From NCBI GenBank assembly GCA_002729695.1, contig PBYQ01000015.1, positions 1 through 64,000 of the forward strand: a stretch of DNA of 64,000 bases. Reading direction: 5' to 3'. The stretch comes from Citromicrobium sp. (lineage in GTDB: Bacteria > Pseudomonadota > Alphaproteobacteria > Sphingomonadales > Sphingomonadaceae). Below the pieces are notes generated by a model that was not told where the DNA came from, did no database searches, and saw nothing but the letters and a program-made list of their open reading frames with translations. Within the stretch, counting starts at the first letter, position 1. Each line of letters opens with the position of its first letter. Shown here piece after piece: positions 43,879 to 51,999 of the stretch. The position numbers and the translations under genes are program-made.

Positions 43879-46464
43879 ATGGCTACTAAGTTCTCCGGCC
43901 TTGCCGGGTTTTCGCGTACTGCGCTGTTTGCCGGGGTTGCCGCGCTCGCGCTGCCCGCAGTCGCTCATGCCCAGAGCGAAACGGACGCGCAGGCGACCGA
44001 GGAAGACCTTGCGGACGAGCTGGCAGCCTCCAATACCATCGTCGTCACCGCGACCAAGCGCGAGCAGACCCTTCAGGAAACCCCGGTTTCGGTGAGCGTG
44101 ACCAGCGGCGATACGCTGGAGCAGGCGCAGATCCGCGACGTTCTGGACCTGCAGACGGTCGCTCCTTCGCTCCGCGTCAGCCAGCTGCAGAACTCGTCGT
44201 CGTCGACCTTCATCATCCGCGGCTTCGGCAACGGCGACAACAACTTCGGGATCGAGCCTTCGGTCGGCGTCTTCATCGACGGCGTGTTCCGTTCGCGCTC
44301 GGCCTCGTCGCTCAACGACCTCGCCAACGTGCAGCGCATCGAAGTGCTCAACGGCCCGCAATCGACGCTGTTCGGCAAGAACGCATCGGCCGGCGTGATC
44401 TCGGTCGTGACGCGCGAGCCGCAGTATGAATTCGGCGGCTCGGTCGAAGCGACCTACGGCAACTACAACGCCGTCACCGTGAAGGGCGACATTACCGGCC
44501 CGATCGGCGAGGGAATGGCCTTCTCGCTCGACGGCAGCTACAACCGCCGCGACGGGTATGGCGAGATCGTCAACCTCGGCAAAGATATCTCCGATCGCAA
44601 CCGCTGGAGCGCACGCGGCCAGCTGCTGATCGAGCCGACCGCCGACCTCAAGATCCGCGCGATCGCCGACTATTCGAAGATTGACGAAGTCTGCTGCGTC
44701 GTCAGCACGCTGGTCGCCGGGCCTTCGGCTGCGGCCATCGTCGGCGTGGGCGGTGGCCTCAGCACCGATTTCTTCAGCTACGACACGTACCTGAACCAGG
44801 AACCGATCAACAAGGTCGACAACTACGGCGGCTCGGTCCAGGTCGACTGGGATCGCGGCTCGATCGGCATTACTTCGATCACCGCCTATCGCGAGCTGAA
44901 GAACTTCGTCGATCAGGACGTCGACTTCACCAGCGCCGACATCGTCCGCGAAACGCGCGACCAGAAGGTCAACACCTTCACGCAGGAACTGCGGATCGCA
45001 TCGGACTTCGACGGGCCGCTCAACTTCCTGCTCGGCGGGTTCTACTTCAACGAAGACGTGAGCCAGATCAGCGGGCTGACGACGGGTGCGGACTCGCGCA
45101 ACTTCTTCACCCTGCTGGCGCGCGCGGCGACCGGCGACCCGACCTTCACCTTCAACACGGTCGAAGCGGCGCTCGCGCCGTTCGGCGTGCAGCAGAACAG
45201 CATCTTCGCTGCGGGTCCGCTGACGGCTGAAGACTATTCGATGAGCAACGAAGCGTTGTCCGTGTTCGGCACGCTCGACTTCGAGCCGATCGACGGCCTC
45301 GTGTTCACCGGTGGCTTCAACTACACCGACGACAAGAAGGACTTCGCGCTCTCCGGCCAGGCCTACGATCCGCTGTCGAACATCAACGTCGTCGATGCGT
45401 TCATCACGCTTGCGACCGCCGGCGCGGTGACCACGCGGGCTCAGTTCCAGGCGCTGCCCGCTGCCAACCAGGCGGCACTTCTGGGCGCGGCGACCAGTGC
45501 GGCCAACCCGCTGCTCGGCCTGACGCCGTTCCAGTTCCAGCCGCCTTTCCTCGACGTTCCCAACTCGGTCGAAGACGGCAAGACGCGCGACGACAAGTTC
45601 ACCTACCTGGCGCGGGTCGCGTACGAAGTTTCGCCCAACATCAACGTCTATGCGAGCTACGCGACCGGCTTCAAGGCAAGCTCGGTCAACCTCTCGCGCG
45701 ACTCCAAGCCGCTGGCAGCCGACTACACGCCGGGTCCGGTTCGCTCGAACTTCGCTGCGCCGTCTTCGCCGATCACCGATGCGGGGCTGGCGACGGTCAA
45801 CCTCACCACCGGTTCGCGCTTTGCGGGCCCGGAAAATGCCGAGGTTTACGAGCTGGGTCTGAAGGCCAACTGGCCGGGGCTGAACTTCAACCTCGCGCTG
45901 TTCAACCAGACGATCAAGGGCTTCCAGAGCTTCACCTTCACGGGCACGGGCTTCACGCTGGCCAATGCCGGTCAGCAGTCGGTCAAGGGCTTCGAATTCA
46001 GCTCGACCGTCACTCCGGTTCCCTCGCTGGTCTACACCTTCGCGGCAACCTACCTCGATCCTGTGTACGACAGCTTCGTCAACAGCCCGGTCGGCGACCT
46101 GACCGGTCAGCGCCCGGCGGGCATCCCCGAGTGGGCACTCGCCACGTCGCTGACGCACATCCTCGACTTCGGCGCTGGCAACCAGCTGCTCACGCGCGTC
46201 GACTACAGCCACGAGAGCAACACCAAGATCAACAACGGCCTGCCTACCTTCGGCCCGAACAACTTCATGCGTGAAGTGAACCTGGTGAACGCCTCGGCCA
46301 CCGTGTCGCTCGACATGGGGCTCGAATTCGGCGTGTGGGCGCGCAACCTGCTCGACGACGAGTACATCATCACGGTGTTCGACGGCGTGGCGCAGGCCGG
46401 CACGGTCTCGGGTTACCCCAGCGCGCCGCGCACCTACGGCGCGATGGCACGCTTCAAGTTCTGA
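43879..46464 (+). CDS. TonB-dependent outer-membrane receptor (large)
   Basis: An 861-residue TonB-dependent receptor. ATG 43879 is chosen because the AGAGAGGA ribosome-binding site lies eight bases upstream; ATG 43870 overlaps that site. The signal peptide ends around VAHAQ-S (about residue 32). The TonB box-like NTIVVTATKREQ is followed by the plug (IRGFGNGDNNFGIEPSVGVFIDGVFR, EVLNGPQSTLFGKNASAGVISVVT) and a barrel ending in the C-terminal Phe. It belongs to the broad FecA/SusC-like group that sphingomonads use for many substrates; the ligand is unknown. A strong terminator follows. Confidence 0.93.
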   Translation: MATKFSGLAGFSRTALFAGVAALALPAVAHAQSETDAQATEEDLADELAASNTIVVTATKREQTLQETPVSVSVTSGDTLEQAQIRDVLDLQTVAPSLRVSQLQNSSSSTFIIRGFGNGDNNFGIEPSVGVFIDGVFRSRSASSLNDLANVQRIEVLNGPQSTLFGKNASAGVISVVTREPQYEFGGSVEATYGNYNAVTVKGDITGPIGEGMAFSLDGSYNRRDGYGEIVNLGKDISDRNRWSARGQLLIEPTADLKIRAIADYSKIDEVCCVVSTLVAGPSAAAIVGVGGGLSTDFFSYDTYLNQEPINKVDNYGGSVQVDWDRGSIGITSITAYRELKNFVDQDVDFTSADIVRETRDQKVNTFTQELRIASDFDGPLNFLLGGFYFNEDVSQISGLTTGADSRNFFTLLARAATGDPTFTFNTVEAALAPFGVQQNSIFAAGPLTAEDYSMSNEALSVFGTLDFEPIDGLVFTGGFNYTDDKKDFALSGQAYDPLSNINVVDAFITLATAGAVTTRAQFQALPAANQAALLGAATSAANPLLGLTPFQFQPPFLDVPNSVEDGKTRDDKFTYLARVAYEVSPNINVYASYATGFKASSVNLSRDSKPLAADYTPGPVRSNFAAPSSPITDAGLATVNLTTGSRFAGPENAEVYELGLKANWPGLNFNLALFNQTIKGFQSFTFTGTGFTLANAGQQSVKGFEFSSTVTPVPSLVYTFAATYLDPVYDSFVNSPVGDLTGQRPAGIPEWALATSLTHILDFGAGNQLLTRVDYSHESNTKINNGLPTFGPNNFMREVNLVNASATVSLDMGLEFGVWARNLLDDEYIITVFDGVAQAGTVSGYPSAPRTYGAMARFKF

Positions 46465-46490
46465 TCTTTCGGATCGGACTTACAATTACG

Positions 46491-46519
46491 AAGGGGGCCC
46501 TGCGGGGCCCCCTTTTTTT
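46491..46519 (+). terminator. Rho-independent terminator after the TonB receptor
   Basis: The arms AAGGGGGCCC (46491-46500) and GGGCCCCCTT (46505-46514) form a perfect 10-bp stem with a TGCG tetraloop, followed by a run of seven T residues. It lies 27 bases after the receptor stop. Confidence 0.95.
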
Positions 46520-46637
46520 GTGCGCGGTCAGCGAAGAAAGATGCTTGCCGTGCGACAGGGAGTGTGACCTATTCCGCAAATCGTCCGGGGGGCGAGGCGC
46601 GCGAATGCGACGCCAAGTAAACGGGGGGACTCGAGAG

Positions 46638-47042
46638 ATGCAGTGGATGTTTTTGCCGCTCAAGCGCTATGCCGACTTCCAGGGGCGATCGCGCAGGCTG
46701 GAATATTGGCTGTTCCAGCTGGGCCAGTGGATCCTGTTCTCCCTTCTTGCGCTGCCGCTCGTCGCGGTCGGCGCGGCAACCGATCCCGGTGAGCAGACCG
46801 CCCTGCTGAATATCCTGACGATCCCGTTCGCCATCCTCTGGCTTGGCTTGGTGATTCCCAATCTCGCCGTGACGATCCGGCGGCTCCACGATCAGGACAA
46901 GTCGGGCTGGTGGCTGCTCATCAGCTTCATACCTTTCGGCGGGCTGGTGCTGCTGGTCTTCATGTTCATCGACGGCACGCCGGGAGAGAACGAGTACGGC
47001 CCGAGCCCGAAGGACACCTTCACCGCCGACACCTTCGCCTAG
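46638..47042 (+). CDS. DUF805 membrane protein
   Basis: A 134-residue DUF805 (YhaH-like) membrane protein. The signature MFLPLKRYADFQGRSRRLEYWLFQL starts the domain; three to four hydrophobic segments follow, and IPNLAVTIRRLHDQDKSGWWLLI is the second diagnostic block. ATG 46638 is taken as the start; the upstream frame runs through the previous gene and its terminator. The family is widespread and of unknown role. Confidence 0.88.
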   Translation: MQWMFLPLKRYADFQGRSRRLEYWLFQLGQWILFSLLALPLVAVGAATDPGEQTALLNILTIPFAILWLGLVIPNLAVTIRRLHDQDKSGWWLLISFIPFGGLVLLVFMFIDGTPGENEYGPSPKDTFTADTFA

Positions 47043-47081
47043 CGGCCTGGCGCTCCGCCTGCCGATAGGCGGGGGCGGGGC

Positions 47082-48167
47082 CTAGATCCGGCGCAGGGTT
47101 CCGCCCGACACGTCCCACACCGCAGCGCGCGCCAGGATTGCGTCGAACGGCGCGCGCTCGGTCCCGGTCATCCACACCTGCTCTCCATTGGCTTCGATCC
47201 GCTCGAACAGTGCCGCCCGCCGATCGGGATCGAGATGCGCGGCCACTTCATCCAGCAGCAGAACCCCCGCGCGATCCTTTGCTGCGAGGCTGCCGTGCGC
47301 CAGCACGATGGCGATCAGCATGGCCTTCTGCTCGCCCGTGGAGGAATGCGCCGCGGCCACGCCCTTGCTAGCCAGCGTCACCGCCAGCTCCGCCCTGTGC
47401 GGGCCGATAAGGGTGCGCCCGGCGCGCCTGTCCGCGCCCCGGTTGTCGCGCAACGCCCTTAGCAGCGCGTCGCGTTCTTCCGGCCCAACGGGTTCGAGCG
47501 CCAGCGTGGGACGGGGGAAGTGGGTGTCGTCCTGCGCGAGCAGCGCTGCGTCGAGCCGCTCGACCAGCTGGCGCCGGTTCGCGGCGAGAGCGGCGCCATG
47601 CTCGGCCAGCTGTGCTTCCAGAGCGTCGAGCCAGCGCGGATCGGGGGCGACCTCGTCGGCCAGCAGGCGGTTGCGATCGCGCAGCGCCGCTTCGTAGCGG
47701 TTGGCGATGGTGGCGTGGCCGGGGGTGGTCGCGAGCACCAGCCGATCGACGAAGCGCCTGCGCGCGCCTGCGCTATCGGTGAACAGGCCGTCCATCGCAG
47801 GCGTCAGCCAACGCACCGATAACCATTCGGACAGCCCCAGCGCGCTCGCCTCTGCCCCGTTGATCCGCACCCTGCGGCGGGTGGGGCGCGCAGGCTCTAT
47901 CGAGGTGCCCAGCCGCACCGGCTCGGCTGCGTCGAGCGGCTGGACCTCGGCGCCGATGGCAAAGCCGCCCGAGCCACCCTTGCGCGCCATCTCGGGCAGC
48001 CTGGCCCGGCGCAGCCCCCGCCCCGGCGCGAGCAGCGAGAGGGCTTCGAGTACGTTGGTCTTGCCCGCGCCGTTCGCCCCGACGAGCAGGTTGAACTGCG
48101 CCGTGCGATCGAGCGTGGTCGCGGCGTGGTTGCGGAAATCCTGGAGAGAAATGCGGTCGAGCGCCAT
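47082..48167 (-). CDS. recF: DNA replication and repair protein RecF
   Basis: A 361-residue SMC-like ATPase that loads RecA at single-strand gaps with RecO and RecR. Visible are the Walker A loop GANGAGKT (about 30-37), the signature region STGEQKAMLIAIVLAH (ABC-type signature) and LLLDEVAAHLDP (Walker B with the D-loop). The usual N-terminus LDRISLQDFRNH fixes the ATG at 48167. It is not in a dnaA-dnaN-recF operon here; the genes on either side are DUF805 and the divergent microprotein-PspC operon. A hairpin ending in five T residues lies three bases before the ATG. Confidence 0.95.
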   Translation of the reverse strand: MALDRISLQDFRNHAATTLDRTAQFNLLVGANGAGKTNVLEALSLLAPGRGLRRARLPEMARKGGSGGFAIGAEVQPLDAAEPVRLGTSIEPARPTRRRVRINGAEASALGLSEWLSVRWLTPAMDGLFTDSAGARRRFVDRLVLATTPGHATIANRYEAALRDRNRLLADEVAPDPRWLDALEAQLAEHGAALAANRRQLVERLDAALLAQDDTHFPRPTLALEPVGPEERDALLRALRDNRGADRRAGRTLIGPHRAELAVTLASKGVAAAHSSTGEQKAMLIAIVLAHGSLAAKDRAGVLLLDEVAAHLDPDRRAALFERIEANGEQVWMTGTERAPFDAILARAAVWDVSGGTLRRI

Positions 48168-48170
48168 GCG

Positions 48171-48212
48171 AAAAAGGCCTTTGCCCGGTGACTAGCGGCA
48201 GGGGCAAGGGCC
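48171..48212 (-). terminator. terminator-like hairpin in the recF leader
   Basis: On the minus strand GGCCCTTGCCC (48212-48202) pairs with GGGCAAAGGCC (48186-48176) with one mismatch, and TTTTT (48175-48171) follows, three bases before the recF ATG. The AAAGG that could serve as recF ribosome-binding site is inside the 3' arm. It may be an attenuator or an insulating terminator. Confidence 0.55.
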
Positions 48213-48339
48213 CGCCAGTGCGTTGCCCCGCAAATGCCCGATCCAACAAGTGGTGAAAATTCCCAAGCTTTCGGATTGATGAACAACTCGTTCGGCAGGC
48301 ACCTGGCTGGAAATGCCAGAAAACCGCCGTTTCCTCAAA

Positions 48340-48356
48340 CTGGCACGGCTCCTGCA
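48340..48356 (+). promoter_or_regulatory. candidate sigma-54 (RpoN) promoter
   Basis: CTGGCACGGCTCCTGCA matches the consensus YTGGCACGRNNNTTGCW with one mismatch. The invariant GG (48342-48343) and GC (48354-48355) are ten bases apart, the required -24/-12 spacing. The predicted transcript start is near 48367, 44 bases before the first microprotein ATG. Confidence 0.7.
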
Positions 48357-48410
48357 ATGTATGTCGTATCCGGCGGGATGGTCCCCCGGAGAGTTACTGG
48401 AGACAAGAAA

Positions 48411-48533
48411 ATGACCAACACCAACGACCTTCGCACCCGCCTGCTCGCCGCCGCTTTCGCGGTTGCCGTCTCGGCCGTGTTCTTCGCCACCGCCATCGTG
48501 CCTGCCAGCCCCAACGGCCTGGTCATCGCCTGA
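48411..48533 (+). CDS. membrane microprotein 1 of the PspC operon (40 aa)
   Basis: A 40-residue ORF beginning MTNTNDLRTRLLAA, with one hydrophobic helix (about 11-29) that ends in the motif FFATAIVP and a short polar tail. A GGAG site is eight bases before the ATG. It resembles the following 38-residue protein closely in the 21 helix residues (11 identical positions, same length), so they are probably paralogues. It lies behind the sigma-54-type promoter and upstream of a PspC-domain gene. Function unknown; a small membrane-stress component is the working idea. Confidence 0.72.
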   Translation: MTNTNDLRTRLLAAAFAVAVSAVFFATAIVPASPNGLVIA

Positions 48534-48585
48534 TCCTGTTCCATCGACGCGGCATCGGCCGCCCCCATTACCGGAGTTAATCGAC

Positions 48586-48702
48586 ATGCATTCCTTCGCC
48601 CGCAACCTGCTCGCTGCCGTAGGTGCGCTCACCTTCACCGGCTTCGCTTTCGCCTTCGCGATCGTCCCCGTGATGGTCGACAGTGCAAGGATGGTCGCAT
48701 GA
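48586..48702 (+). CDS. membrane microprotein 2 of the PspC operon (38 aa)
   Basis: A 38-residue ORF beginning MHSFARNLLAAVGALTF, with one hydrophobic helix ending FAFAIVP and a short tail VMVDSARMVA. A CCGGAG site lies nine bases before the ATG. Its stop overlaps the PspC-domain start by four bases (ATGA), so translation of the two is coupled. It shares with microprotein 1 the pattern LLAA...A.......FA.AIVP. Confidence 0.75.
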   Translation: MHSFARNLLAAVGALTFTGFAFAFAIVPVMVDSARMVA

Positions 48703-48914
48703 GCCAGATCGACACCGACACCCGCTCCACGCTGCCCGAACGGACCTTCCGCCTCGACAAGCAGCGCGCCCAGATCGGCGGCGTATGCGCCGGGATCGCC
48801 AACACCTTCGGGTGGGACGTGACGATGGTCCGCATCGCCTGGGCCCTCTCGACGATCTTCCTCGCCGGATCGCTGCTGCTGGTCTACCTGATCATCTGGG
48901 CGATCGCAGACTAG
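48699..48914 (+). CDS. PspC domain-containing membrane protein
   Basis: A 71-residue PspC-domain protein: ERTFRLDKQRAQIGGVCAGIANTFGWDVTMVRIAWAL is the PspC signature, followed by one strong membrane helix (about 50-69). PspC of the phage-shock system senses inner-membrane damage and frees PspF to activate sigma-54 transcription of psp genes. Here it is cotranscribed with two microproteins from a candidate sigma-54 promoter, but pspA, pspB and pspF are absent from the window. It lacks the C-terminal extension of classical PspC (about 119 residues). Confidence 0.88.
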   Translation: MSQIDTDTRSTLPERTFRLDKQRAQIGGVCAGIANTFGWDVTMVRIAWALSTIFLAGSLLLVYLIIWAIAD

Positions 48915-48971
48915 GCCCCTAGGCCGACGAACCCTCCCGAACGGGCATCGCAGACCCGGATCGGACTGCGG

Positions 48972-49002
48972 GGGGCGCAGCAAGACCGCAAGGTCGCGCC
49001 CC
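48972..49002. other. hairpin between the PspC and SDR genes
   Basis: GGGGCGC pairs with GCGCCCC, enclosing a 5-base bulge and an inner GACC-GCAA-GGTC hairpin. It lies between convergent genes and lacks a T-run; a terminator role on either strand is possible. Confidence 0.45.
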
Positions 49003-49028
49003 TGCCGCACATCCCTCTCGCGAAGCGA

Positions 49029-49811
49029 TCACATCGCGGAAATACCGCCATCCAGCCGCAACTCCGCCGCCGTCATGAAGCTGCTCTCGTCGCTCGCGAG
49101 GAACAGCACGCCATCGGCGATTTCCTGCGGCTTCCCGACCCGCCCGAGCGGGATCTGACGCGCCAGCTTGCCCATCACCACTTCCTTGTCGAGCCCGGCG
49201 TTCTTGCCGATCCCGTCCAGAATGGGCGTGTCGACGAAGGTTGGGTGGATCGAGTTGCAACGGATGTTCCAGCCCATCTTCGCGCAATAGAGCGCGACCG
49301 ACTTCGACAGCATCCACACCGCCGCCTTGCTGGCATTGTAGCCGGGCATGGTGTCGCTCGCGATCAGACCCGCGATGGAACTGATGTTGATGATCGAGCC
49401 GGGCTGATTGTCCTTCATCAGCGGCAGCGCCTTCTGGCAGCCGAGGAATACGCTATCGACATTGACCGCGAAGCCGCGGCGCCATTCCTCCAGAGTGCAG
49501 GTCTCGATATTGCCGCGCACGCCGATGCCCGCGTTGTTGAGCAGGATGCTCAGCCCGCCGAGCTTGTCACCAGCCCTTTCGATTGCTGCGTCCCACTGAT
49601 CGGGATCGGTCACGTCGTGCGTGATCGCGAAGGCCGTGCCCGCGCCCAGTTCTTCATTGATCGCATCCGCAGTCGCCTGCGCGCCTTCGCCATTGATATC
49701 GGCGCACAGCACCTTCGCGCCCTCGCGCGCCAGCGTGGTCGCCGCCTGCGCGCCGAGGCCCTGCGCCGCGCCTGTTACCAGCGCGCGCTTGCCCGCTACC
49801 CGTCCAGCCAT
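49029..49811 (-). CDS. SDR family oxidoreductase
   Basis: A 260-residue classical short-chain dehydrogenase with TGAAQGLG (about 13-20), the NNAG motif, Ser in ISSIAG and the catalytic Tyr and Lys in YNASK, and the C-terminal LRLDGGISAM. The ADIN segment after the second strand favours NAD. Its start overlaps the end of the NUDIX gene by 16 bases, so the two are one transcript. The substrate is unknown. Confidence 0.9.
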   Translation of the reverse strand: MAGRVAGKRALVTGAAQGLGAQAATTLAREGAKVLCADINGEGAQATADAINEELGAGTAFAITHDVTDPDQWDAAIERAGDKLGGLSILLNNAGIGVRGNIETCTLEEWRRGFAVNVDSVFLGCQKALPLMKDNQPGSIINISSIAGLIASDTMPGYNASKAAVWMLSKSVALYCAKMGWNIRCNSIHPTFVDTPILDGIGKNAGLDKEVVMGKLARQIPLGRVGKPQEIADGVLFLASDESSFMTAAELRLDGGISAM

Positions 49812-50368
49812 CCGTTCTCTCCGATCTTTTGTGTCATCAGCAGCATGGCGATGCGCACGTCGACCGCAACCCCTTCCGCGCGTTTCGTATCGACGAATTC
49901 GGAGATCCCTGCCAGCGGGACGCGGTGGACCGTGATATCCTCGCCATCGGTGCCGCCACCTTCGCTCACTTTGGTGAGCCCTTCGGCGCGCAGCAGCGAG
50001 AATCCCTCGGAGACCATGCCGGGGCTGGAGAAGAACTCGCCCAGATCGGTGATCTTCGCCGCGCGGTAGCCGGTTTCCTCTTCCAGCTCGCGATGCGCCG
50101 CGGTGACGGCACTTTCGTCAGCTGCGCCGTCGTCGTCGCCCACCAGCCCGGCGGGGATTTCGAGACTGCGGCGGCCCAGCGGCACGCGGTACTGCTCCAC
50201 CAGGAGCACATGTGCGCCGGAATCGGAGGCATCGATCGCAATGATCGCGGCGGCGCGAATTCCGCGCGACCGGCTGGCATATTCCCAGCGGCCGCGCTGT
50301 TTCATGGTGATGTATTTGCCCTGCCAGCGGATCGCTTCGGGCGCGTCGTGATCGGGGGGATAGGTCAT
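49796..50368 (-). CDS. NUDIX hydrolase
   Basis: A 190-residue NUDIX hydrolase of the ADP-ribose/sugar-nucleotide pyrophosphatase type. The Nudix box is GLVGDDDGAADESAVTAAHRELEEETGY, with the catalytic REXXEEXGU core intact, and the preceding VLLVEQYRVPLGRRSLEIPAG is typical of ADPRase. ATG 50368 has an AGGTG site; the GTG at 50380 is an alternative. It is cotranscribed with the SDR gene. Likely cytoplasmic. Confidence 0.9.
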   Translation of the reverse strand: MTYPPDHDAPEAIRWQGKYITMKQRGRWEYASRSRGIRAAAIIAIDASDSGAHVLLVEQYRVPLGRRSLEIPAGLVGDDDGAADESAVTAAHRELEEETGYRAAKITDLGEFFSSPGMVSEGFSLLRAEGLTKVSEGGGTDGEDITVHRVPLAGISEFVDTKRAEGVAVDVRIAMLLMTQKIGENGWLDG

Positions 50369-50389
50369 GTTCGATTGCACCTACGCAGC

Positions 50390-50477
50390 CCTTCCCTTGA
50401 GGGAAGGGGTTGGGGATGGGTGTACTCAGGGCCGTGAGGTCGATCTCCCACCCCCCGCCCCTCTTCAAGCGGAGGGG
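50390..50477. repeat. intergenic palindromic repeat, family E
   Basis: A perfect hairpin CCTTCCCT-TG-AGGGAAGG (50390-50407) and a second CCCCTC...GAGGGG hairpin (50458-50477) flank G-rich and C-rich tracts that could pair (GGGGATGGG with CCCACCCC). It separates the lemA-TPM operon from the NUDIX-SDR operon. One copy only in this window. Confidence 0.75.
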
Positions 50478-50489
50478 AGTTTACCGCCG

Positions 50490-51161
50490 TCAAACCTGGA
50501 TCAGGCGGTCGGGCAGTTCGTTCTGGTCGTCGTCCGCGCGCGGGAAGTGCGGGGCGAGGATCTCGCCCACATCGCGCACGCCCGCAGCAATGCCGGCACC
50601 CAGCTGGCCCTGTTTGATCTCTTGAAGCATGTCGACCATCGCCGCGCCCCACACCTCGGGCGAGACTTTCGCCGCAATCGCCTCGTCGGCGACGATCTGC
50701 GCGCGGTGTTCTTTCAGCGAGACATAGATCAGCACGCCGGTGCGGCCATGTGTGCGGCGTTCAGCCCCGACCTTGAAATGCCGGATCGCGGCGTCTTCCA
50801 CGCGCAAGGTCTTCACCCGCCCGGGGATCAGCGCGAAGCGCACCGCCGGAATGCACAGGATCGCGAATACGATCAGGAAGGTCGCGATGCCGACCGCACT
50901 GGCGATGCCGAACAGGGCGGCGGGTGTCCATTCGGTGTTCCAGCCCCCCGTCAGCGTGTCGGCAATGCCAAGCGTGATGTGCGACAGGAACGCCATCGAG
51001 ACCAGCTTGGTGAAGGCAAGGAACGCGGCAATCGCCAGCGCGACGTCGGTATATCCGTCGGAGGATTGCGCGACGACCGTGACGATCTCGCCCGAGGTTT
51101 TAAGCTCGGCCTCGGCCACCGCCTTGGTGACGATCTCGTTGTCGGCTTCGGTAATGCGCAT
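50490..51161 (-). CDS. TPM domain membrane protein
   Basis: A 223-residue protein with a TPM-type N-terminus (ITEADNEIVTKAVAEAELKTSGEIVTVVAQ), two to three membrane helices (about 45-62, 77-100, 85-115) and a soluble C-terminal half with RTGVLIYVSLKEHRAQIVADEAIA, which matches the second half of the TPM phosphatase fold (DUF2207-neighbour type). ATG 51161 is preferred: it overlaps the stop of the upstream TPM gene (TGATG) and has a GGAGG site six bases away; ATG 51167 is the alternative. Part of the lemA-TPM-TPM operon. Confidence 0.82.
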   Translation of the reverse strand: MRITEADNEIVTKAVAEAELKTSGEIVTVVAQSSDGYTDVALAIAAFLAFTKLVSMAFLSHITLGIADTLTGGWNTEWTPAALFGIASAVGIATFLIVFAILCIPAVRFALIPGRVKTLRVEDAAIRHFKVGAERRTHGRTGVLIYVSLKEHRAQIVADEAIAAKVSPEVWGAAMVDMLQEIKQGQLGAGIAAGVRDVGEILAPHFPRADDDQNELPDRLIQV

Positions 51162-51988
51162 CACCATCCTCCGCTCGCGCCGCCGCCGCCGGACATGCCG
51201 CCGCCAAAGCCGCCGAAGCCGCCTCCGCCTCCTCCACCGCCGCCGCCCCAGCCGCCACCGCCGTGGTCGCCCGAGTTGAGCGCGGAGTTGATCGCGGTCC
51301 ACAACAAGACGTCGCCCACCGCGCTGCCCGCGCCGTAGCGCCGCCGCCTGCGGCCTTTCTTGCCGCGCCCGAAGATGAACATGAAGGCGAAGATCAGGAG
51401 AATCCACACCGCCGCTCCGCCGAAGGTAGCGGCCGTACGCTCGCCCTTGCGGTCGGCGCGCGCTGCGGCCTCTGCCTCGGCAATGGCTTTCGCAGTGGCC
51501 GGGTCCATGTCCATCGCCTCGATCATCCGGTCGACGCCCGCCGCGATTCCGGCGGAAAAGTCGCCCTCCTTGAACGCAGGGGTGATCGTGTCGCGGATGA
51601 TCCGGCCCGACATTGCGTCGGTCAGCGTCGGGGTCGATCCATAGCCGACCTCGATGCGGATCTTGCGCTCTTCCTTGGCGACCAGCAGCAGCGCGCCCTC
51701 GTCGGTCTTCTCGCCGCCGATGCCCCAGGTCTCGTACAGCTTGACCGCGTAGCCTTCGACCGTCTCGCCATCGAGGCTGGGCACCGTCGCGACGATCACC
51801 GCGCGGCCGGTCTCCTTGTTATAAGCGCGCAGCTTCTGATCGAGCTGCGACTTGGTCGCCGCATCGATCATGTTCGCGCCGTCGTACACCGGCCCATCGG
51901 GGCGCGGCGGCAGGTCCTGCGCCGCTGCGGGAAGCGCGAGCAGCGCAGCCAGCAGCAGCGTCAGGAAAGCAGCAAAGCGAGCAGGCAT
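51161..51988 (-). CDS. TPM domain (YgcG-like) secreted membrane protein
   Basis: A 275-residue protein: signal peptide (about 1-24, PAAAQ-D), TPM domain (about 30-170; GPVYDGANMIDAATKSQLDQKL, KIRIEVGYGSTPTLTDAMSGRIIRD), one membrane helix (about 188-207), a basic RRRRR stretch and a Gly-rich tail (GGGGWGGGGG... to GASGGW). The start is ATG 51988; a TTG at 52003 overlaps the lemA stop. This architecture (YgcG/Psb32-like) is normally next to lemA, as here. Psb32 in plants aids photosystem II repair; the bacterial role is unclear. Confidence 0.88.
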   Translation of the reverse strand: MPARFAAFLTLLLAALLALPAAAQDLPPRPDGPVYDGANMIDAATKSQLDQKLRAYNKETGRAVIVATVPSLDGETVEGYAVKLYETWGIGGEKTDEGALLLVAKEERKIRIEVGYGSTPTLTDAMSGRIIRDTITPAFKEGDFSAGIAAGVDRMIEAMDMDPATAKAIAEAEAAARADRKGERTAATFGGAAVWILLIFAFMFIFGRGKKGRRRRRYGAGSAVGDVLLWTAINSALNSGDHGGGGWGGGGGGGGGGFGGFGGGMSGGGGASGGW

Positions 51989-51999
51989 CCGCTGCCCGA

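Noticed and set aside
43579..46212. 877-codon open frame on the minus strand under the large TonB receptor
   Set aside because: It is the antisense shadow of a clear receptor gene in GC-rich DNA; the translation is low-complexity Arg/Val/Glu-rich with no family features.
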